The notes beneath the pieces are model-generated. The model was not told where the DNA came from, did no database searches, and was given only the letters and a program-made list of their open reading frames with translations. Positions 61,224-64,000 of a stretch of 64,000 nucleotides of DNA are shown piece by piece. Numbering within the stretch: the first letter of the stretch is position 1; every line of letters begins with the position of its first letter. Made by a program: the position numbers and the translations under genes. Source of the DNA: an uncultured Lachnospiraceae bacterium (GTDB taxonomy: Bacteria; Bacillota; Clostridia; Lachnospirales; Lachnospiraceae); NCBI GenBank assembly GCA_910586255.1, contig CAJUHR010000004.1, positions 106,318 to 170,317 of the forward strand. The letters are read 5' to 3'.

Positions 61224-62351
61224 ATGGACAAAGAAAAATATTTTTACACAAAAAATCTGTCTGTGGGATATCAGGGAGTTCCCCTGATAAAAAATGTCCG
61301 GCTCTGCCTTGAAAAAGGGGAGATTCTGACTTTAATCGGGCCCAATGGAGCCGGAAAAACCACCATTTTAAAAACGATTATCCGTCAGTTGTCGCCTTTG
61401 GCGGGAGTGGCGTATCTGGACGGAAGAAATATGGCTGCACAGAGCGGCAGAGAGCTTGCTAAAAGAATGTCTGTGGTTCTGACCGGCCGTCTTCATACGG
61501 AAATGATGACCTGCAGGGAGGTGGTGGAAACCGGCCGGTATCCTTACACGGGAAAATTCGGGAGATTATCCCAAGACGACCGTCAGGTGGTACAGCGGTC
61601 CATGGAGCTGGTTCATGTGGAAGAGATTTCTCAGGAGGATTTCGGAAAGATCAGTGACGGGCAGAGGCAGCGGGTCATGTTGGCCCGGGCTCTAAGTCAG
61701 GAGCCGGATCTGATTGTTCTGGATGAGCCCACCTCCTTTCTGGATATCCGGCACAAGCTGGAATTTTTGTCCGTGCTCCAGCGCCTTTCCAGGGAGCAGG
61801 GGCTCTCGGTGATACTGTCCCTTCATGAACTGGACCTGGCAGAGAGGATTTCCGATAAGATTGCCTGTGTCCGGGGAGATGTGATAGACCGGTTCGGCTC
61901 TCCGGAGGAAATCTTTACTCCCGGCTATATCAGCCGGCTTTATGGGATCCAATCGGGAAGCTATGAGGAACAGACAGGGACACCGGAACTGCCTGCCGCC
62001 TCAGGATCTCCTCAGGTATTTGTGCTGGCAGGAAGGGGAACCGGTATTCCCGTATACCGGCGTCTGCAGCGGCAGGGGATTCCCTTTGCCACCGGGATTC
62101 TGTGGGCAAACGATGTGGATTATCCGGTGGCAAGGATACTGGCGGCGGAGGTGGTAAAGGAGCAGGCCTTTTGCCGGGTCCGGCCGGAGCATGTGAAAAG
62201 AGTGAAGGAGCTCATGGACCAATGCGGGAAGGTGATTTGCACTCTGGGAGCGGAGGAAGGGGGAGATTTTTATCCGGAGCTAAAGGCGCTTGTGGAATAT
62301 GGGAAAAACAAGAAAGAGTTCATAGTGCATATTGACGGAAAATTGTTGTGA
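61224..62351 (+). CDS. ABC transporter ATP-binding protein (BtuD/FecE type) with C-terminal extension
   Basis: The 375-residue protein has a normal ATPase in its first 250 residues: Walker A GPNGAGKTT, signature ISDGQRQR, Walker B LIVLDEPTSFLD and switch His in LSLHEL. About 120 extra residues follow, beginning near SPQVFVLAGRGTGIPVYRRL and containing alternating strands and helices that look Rossmann-like (VLAGRGTG then GILWANDVDYPVARILAAEV). Typical BtuD/FecE proteins are about 250-270 residues. The extension may be a regulatory or ligand-sensing domain. The start follows AGAAGGAACCGTT. Confidence 0.9.
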   Translation: MDKEKYFYTKNLSVGYQGVPLIKNVRLCLEKGEILTLIGPNGAGKTTILKTIIRQLSPLAGVAYLDGRNMAAQSGRELAKRMSVVLTGRLHTEMMTCREVVETGRYPYTGKFGRLSQDDRQVVQRSMELVHVEEISQEDFGKISDGQRQRVMLARALSQEPDLIVLDEPTSFLDIRHKLEFLSVLQRLSREQGLSVILSLHELDLAERISDKIACVRGDVIDRFGSPEEIFTPGYISRLYGIQSGSYEEQTGTPELPAASGSPQVFVLAGRGTGIPVYRRLQRQGIPFATGILWANDVDYPVARILAAEVVKEQAFCRVRPEHVKRVKELMDQCGKVICTLGAEEGGDFYPELKALVEYGKNKKEFIVHIDGKLL

Positions 62352-62417
62352 TAATGCATAAAAAATACGATTTAAATTTGTGAGATTTGTGAACACTTTT
62401 TGAAGCTTCTGTGGTAT

Positions 62418-62520
62418 TATAATACACGTACCCCCAATACATTATATGGTTTTTGCTACATCCCATAAAACGAAATACCTTCTCCTTAAAATGGCCGGTT
62501 CCCCAACCGGTCATTTTTTT
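62418..62520 (+). ncRNA. Possible small RNA or operon 3' region ending in a strong terminator
   Basis: A TATAAT at 62418-62423 lies about 100 nt upstream of a strong terminator (AAATGGCCGGTT / AACCGGTCATTT with a CCCC loop, then T-run). No open frame lies between. The -35 region is poor, so this may only be the 3' untranslated region of the transport operon. Confidence 0.35.
62488..62520 (+). terminator. Terminator of the cobalamin-type operon
   Basis: AAATGGCCGGTT pairs with AACCGGTCATTT (one G-U) around CCCC and is followed by TTTTTTT overlapping the arm. Confidence 0.88.
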
Positions 62521-62527
62521 GATTTTT

Positions 62528-62593
62528 GGGGGAACGCATGATGTTTCTTGTTCGGCAGAGCCGGACAAGAAGATGCACCCCATGAACAGTAAC
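62528..62593 (+). repeat. Intergenic repeat family A, copy 5 (right half)
   Basis: The fragment has GAACGCATGATG, the second hairpin (TTCTTGTTCGGC / GCCGGACAAGAA with loop AGA) and the right end CCCCATGAACAGTAAC. The left hairpin and left terminus are missing. Confidence 0.75.
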
Positions 62594-62679
62594 AATGCTG
62601 GCAATAGTTACTATGAACGCGAGATGCTGAGATTGACAGAATACAAACATTTACCATATAATAAAATCATATCTTTAAG

Positions 62680-62988
62680 GTGGAAAATAACCAGTTTGTT
62701 GAGAGTGGCAAGCTGGATATGGAACGGGTACTGCAAAAATTTCAGGAAATTATGAAAGCCGAATATACAGATAAGGATGAGGTTTTTCTTGAAAGACAAG
62801 GACGTTTGTTGTTTTTATGTTTTATAAAACCTATTATAAATGGCAGTGGCAATTATTATGTGGAGCCTGAGATGCGGAGCCACACAAGGATGGATGTGGT
62901 TATTTCTTATGCAGGTCAGGAATATATTGTGGAACTGAAAATCTGGCATGGAAAAAAATACAGGCAAAAGGGTTTGGAGCAGCTGTGA
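62680..62988 (+). pseudogene. Relic of an AAA-ATPase-like/PD-(D/E)XK nuclease family protein
   Basis: The frame encodes about 100 residues that match the C-terminal nuclease part of a common Clostridia family: GRLLFLCFIKPIINGSGNYY, then RMDVVISYAGQEYIVELKIW with the D and E-x-K metal-binding residues. The large N-terminal ATPase domain is missing, and the protein stops at LEQL where relatives continue. There is no good ribosome binding site (a GTG start would be needed). It begins 87 nt after one GAACAGTAAC repeat end and ends in GTGAATAGTAAC, a near copy of that end. Confidence 0.7.
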
Positions 62989-63102
62989 ATAGTAACTTTT
63001 AAAATAAGGCGGCTGCAATTTTGCTTGCTTTGGACAATGGGTTTGCCCACTGATCTATGCCCCGGGGCCAATAAAGTCAAAAGCCCGGGGCAATGAGAAG
63101 TC

Positions 63103-63756
63103 TTATGTTCGGTTGAGCATCTGCAGCAGCACGCCTACCTTGCCGCTCTGGATGTGGTCATGAATAGCCTTTTCGGTGCCCTCGGTATCATGGGACTTGA
63201 GACACTCATAAATGGCTCGGTGCTCCTTGTTGAACTGGGGAATGCTCCGATCATAATCTTCGCCTTTCAGGAGAATACTGGCTCCCAACAGACTCATCTG
63301 GGTACACAGACGGCTTAACAGCTCCACACCGCAGATATTCACAATGCTGCGGTGAAAGTCCAAATCCAGCCGGGGGTAATCTGCATAGCTGCCGTTTTTG
63401 GGGATCTCTTCCATTTTATTTAAAAGATTGGAGAGCAGCAGCAGGTCGTCTTCCCGCACAAGCTGTGCGGCCAGATTGCCGGCAGTGGATTCAAGGATTT
63501 CCCGGACAAAATAGATGTCCTTAACCGATTGTATTGACATGGTCTTGACGAATACGCCTTTTCTTCCGATTGTCTCGACAAAACCGTCTTTTTCTAAAAG
63601 CAGGACTGCCTCTCTGACCGGGGTTCTGGATACGCCGTACCGTTTGGCAATGTCGGCATCGCAGAGACGGTCTCCGCCTTTTAGGGCTCCTTCGATAATC
63701 TCTTCAATCAATCCATTGTATACCTTTGATGTGTAATTTCCGCTTATTTTGTCCAT
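63103..63756 (-). CDS. GntR family transcriptional regulator, FadR/FCD subfamily
   Basis: The 217-residue protein has an N-terminal winged helix (YNGLIEEIIEGALKGGDRLC, AKRYGVSRTPVREAVLLLEK) and a C-terminal helical FCD domain whose metal-binding residues include D and H in DLDFHRSIV and HRAIYECL/HDHIQSG. FCD regulators usually sense carboxylic acids or sugar acids. The start at 63756 was chosen because the domain begins there; an upstream ATG at 63813 lies in the promoter-like region. Its target genes are not in the window; the gene upstream lies beyond the right edge. Confidence 0.9.
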   Translation of the reverse strand: MDKISGNYTSKVYNGLIEEIIEGALKGGDRLCDADIAKRYGVSRTPVREAVLLLEKDGFVETIGRKGVFVKTMSIQSVKDIYFVREILESTAGNLAAQLVREDDLLLLSNLLNKMEEIPKNGSYADYPRLDLDFHRSIVNICGVELLSRLCTQMSLLGASILLKGEDYDRSIPQFNKEHRAIYECLKSHDTEGTEKAIHDHIQSGKVGVLLQMLNRT

Positions 63757-63795
63757 TGTGTTCACCGTAGTATATAATATTTTGTGTTGCTTTGG

Positions 63796-64000
63796 CTGCT
63801 TATGTGCAGACACATAAGCAGCTTCCTGGTTGTTTTTCCCGAGAGGTGCGCAGTGCAGCTCACCGCCGCAAGCAGCGGTTCGCTCACGGGCCTGTGGGCC
63901 CTATGGAAAAAGCCAAATGAGAATCTGCTTATGTGCGAGCACAACGCAGCTTCCTGGTTGTTTTTCCCGAGAGGTGCGCAGTGCAGCTCACCGCCGCAAG
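63796..64000. repeat. Tandem direct repeat at the right edge
   Basis: Two units with a period of about 128-129 bp. The best conserved part is identical in both: 63818-63872 and 63946-64000 (55 bp, starting GCAGCTTCCTGGTTG). The preceding CTGCTTATGTGC also occurs in both. The first unit has an extra inverted repeat CTTATGTG / CACATAAG. The second unit is cut by the window end, so more copies may follow. Confidence 0.85.

Noticed and set aside
63796..64000. CRISPR-like array at the right edge
   Set aside because: The repeat core is 55 bp with a period of 128 bp and only two copies are visible, so it does not fit CRISPR repeat and spacer sizes. No cas gene is present.
1..64000. tRNA, rRNA, insertion sequences, prophage or integrase genes
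   Set aside because: No cloverleaf-like sequence, rRNA segment, transposase or phage gene was recognised on either strand.

Overview
The window looks like a chromosomal segment from a spore-forming, Gram-positive member of the Clostridia, most likely Lachnospiraceae (Clostridium cluster XIVa). The evidence is the purine-rich AGGAGG-type ribosome binding sites, the Clostridia-type gene orders (tig-clpP-clpX-lon-engB; yicC-gmk-rpoZ-rimO-pgsA-cinA), a GerW-type sporulation protein, DUF2953 and DUF1189 proteins, and TRAP and two-component transport loci. I do not assign a species. No rRNA, tRNA, insertion sequence, prophage or CRISPR array was found.

Layout. 1-1.2 kb: end of a probable surface-polysaccharide cluster. 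1.3-7.9 kb: protein folding and proteolysis (tig, clpP, clpX, lon, engB). 8-9.6 kb: methylglyoxal synthase and a dipeptidase. 9.8-14.3 kb: a PsiE-like protein, a TrpXYZ-like ABC importer and a cytidylate-kinase-like protein. 14.4-18.4 kb: a repeat-domain lipoprotein, a split chromate transporter and an SH3b-NlpC/P60 wall hydrolase. 18.5-25.7 kb: a YesM/AraC-type two-component system followed by a TRAP transporter with two binding proteins. 25.7-28.6 kb: TrkH/TrkA potassium uptake. 28.9-38.5 kb: serS, membrane proteins, rqcH, a bactofilin/NlpC pair and a very long FtsA-like protein. 38.6-47.5 kb: a housekeeping run (yicC, gmk, rpoZ, rimO, pgsA, cinA), unknown conserved genes, sporulation genes and rpmB. 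47.8-55.5 kb: a heterodimeric ABC exporter, an orphan GH32 fructosidase and a hybrid histidine kinase. 56.1-62.4 kb: a cobalamin-riboswitch-controlled operon. 62.5-64 kb: a nuclease-domain relic, a GntR regulator and tandem repeats.

The most interesting locus is 56.1-62.4 kb. A clear promoter and a cobalamin (B12) riboswitch with a downstream terminator precede a lipoprotein form of the cobaltochelatase CbiK, a membrane-anchored protein with two NEAT-like domains, and a BtuFCD/FecBCD-type importer whose ATPase has an extra C-terminal domain of about 120 residues. I read this as a cell-surface system for capturing, and perhaps metallating, a tetrapyrrole or corrinoid. The function is inferred; the parts are visible.

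The second notable theme is a set of modular, palindromic intergenic repeats. Two families (A, about 150 bp; B, about 145-160 bp) share the terminal sequence GTTACTGTTCAC/GTGAACAGTAAC but differ inside. One copy is an A/B chimera. Family A stems show compensatory base changes between copies. In two transporter operons a full repeat sits exactly between the binding-protein gene and the membrane-component gene.
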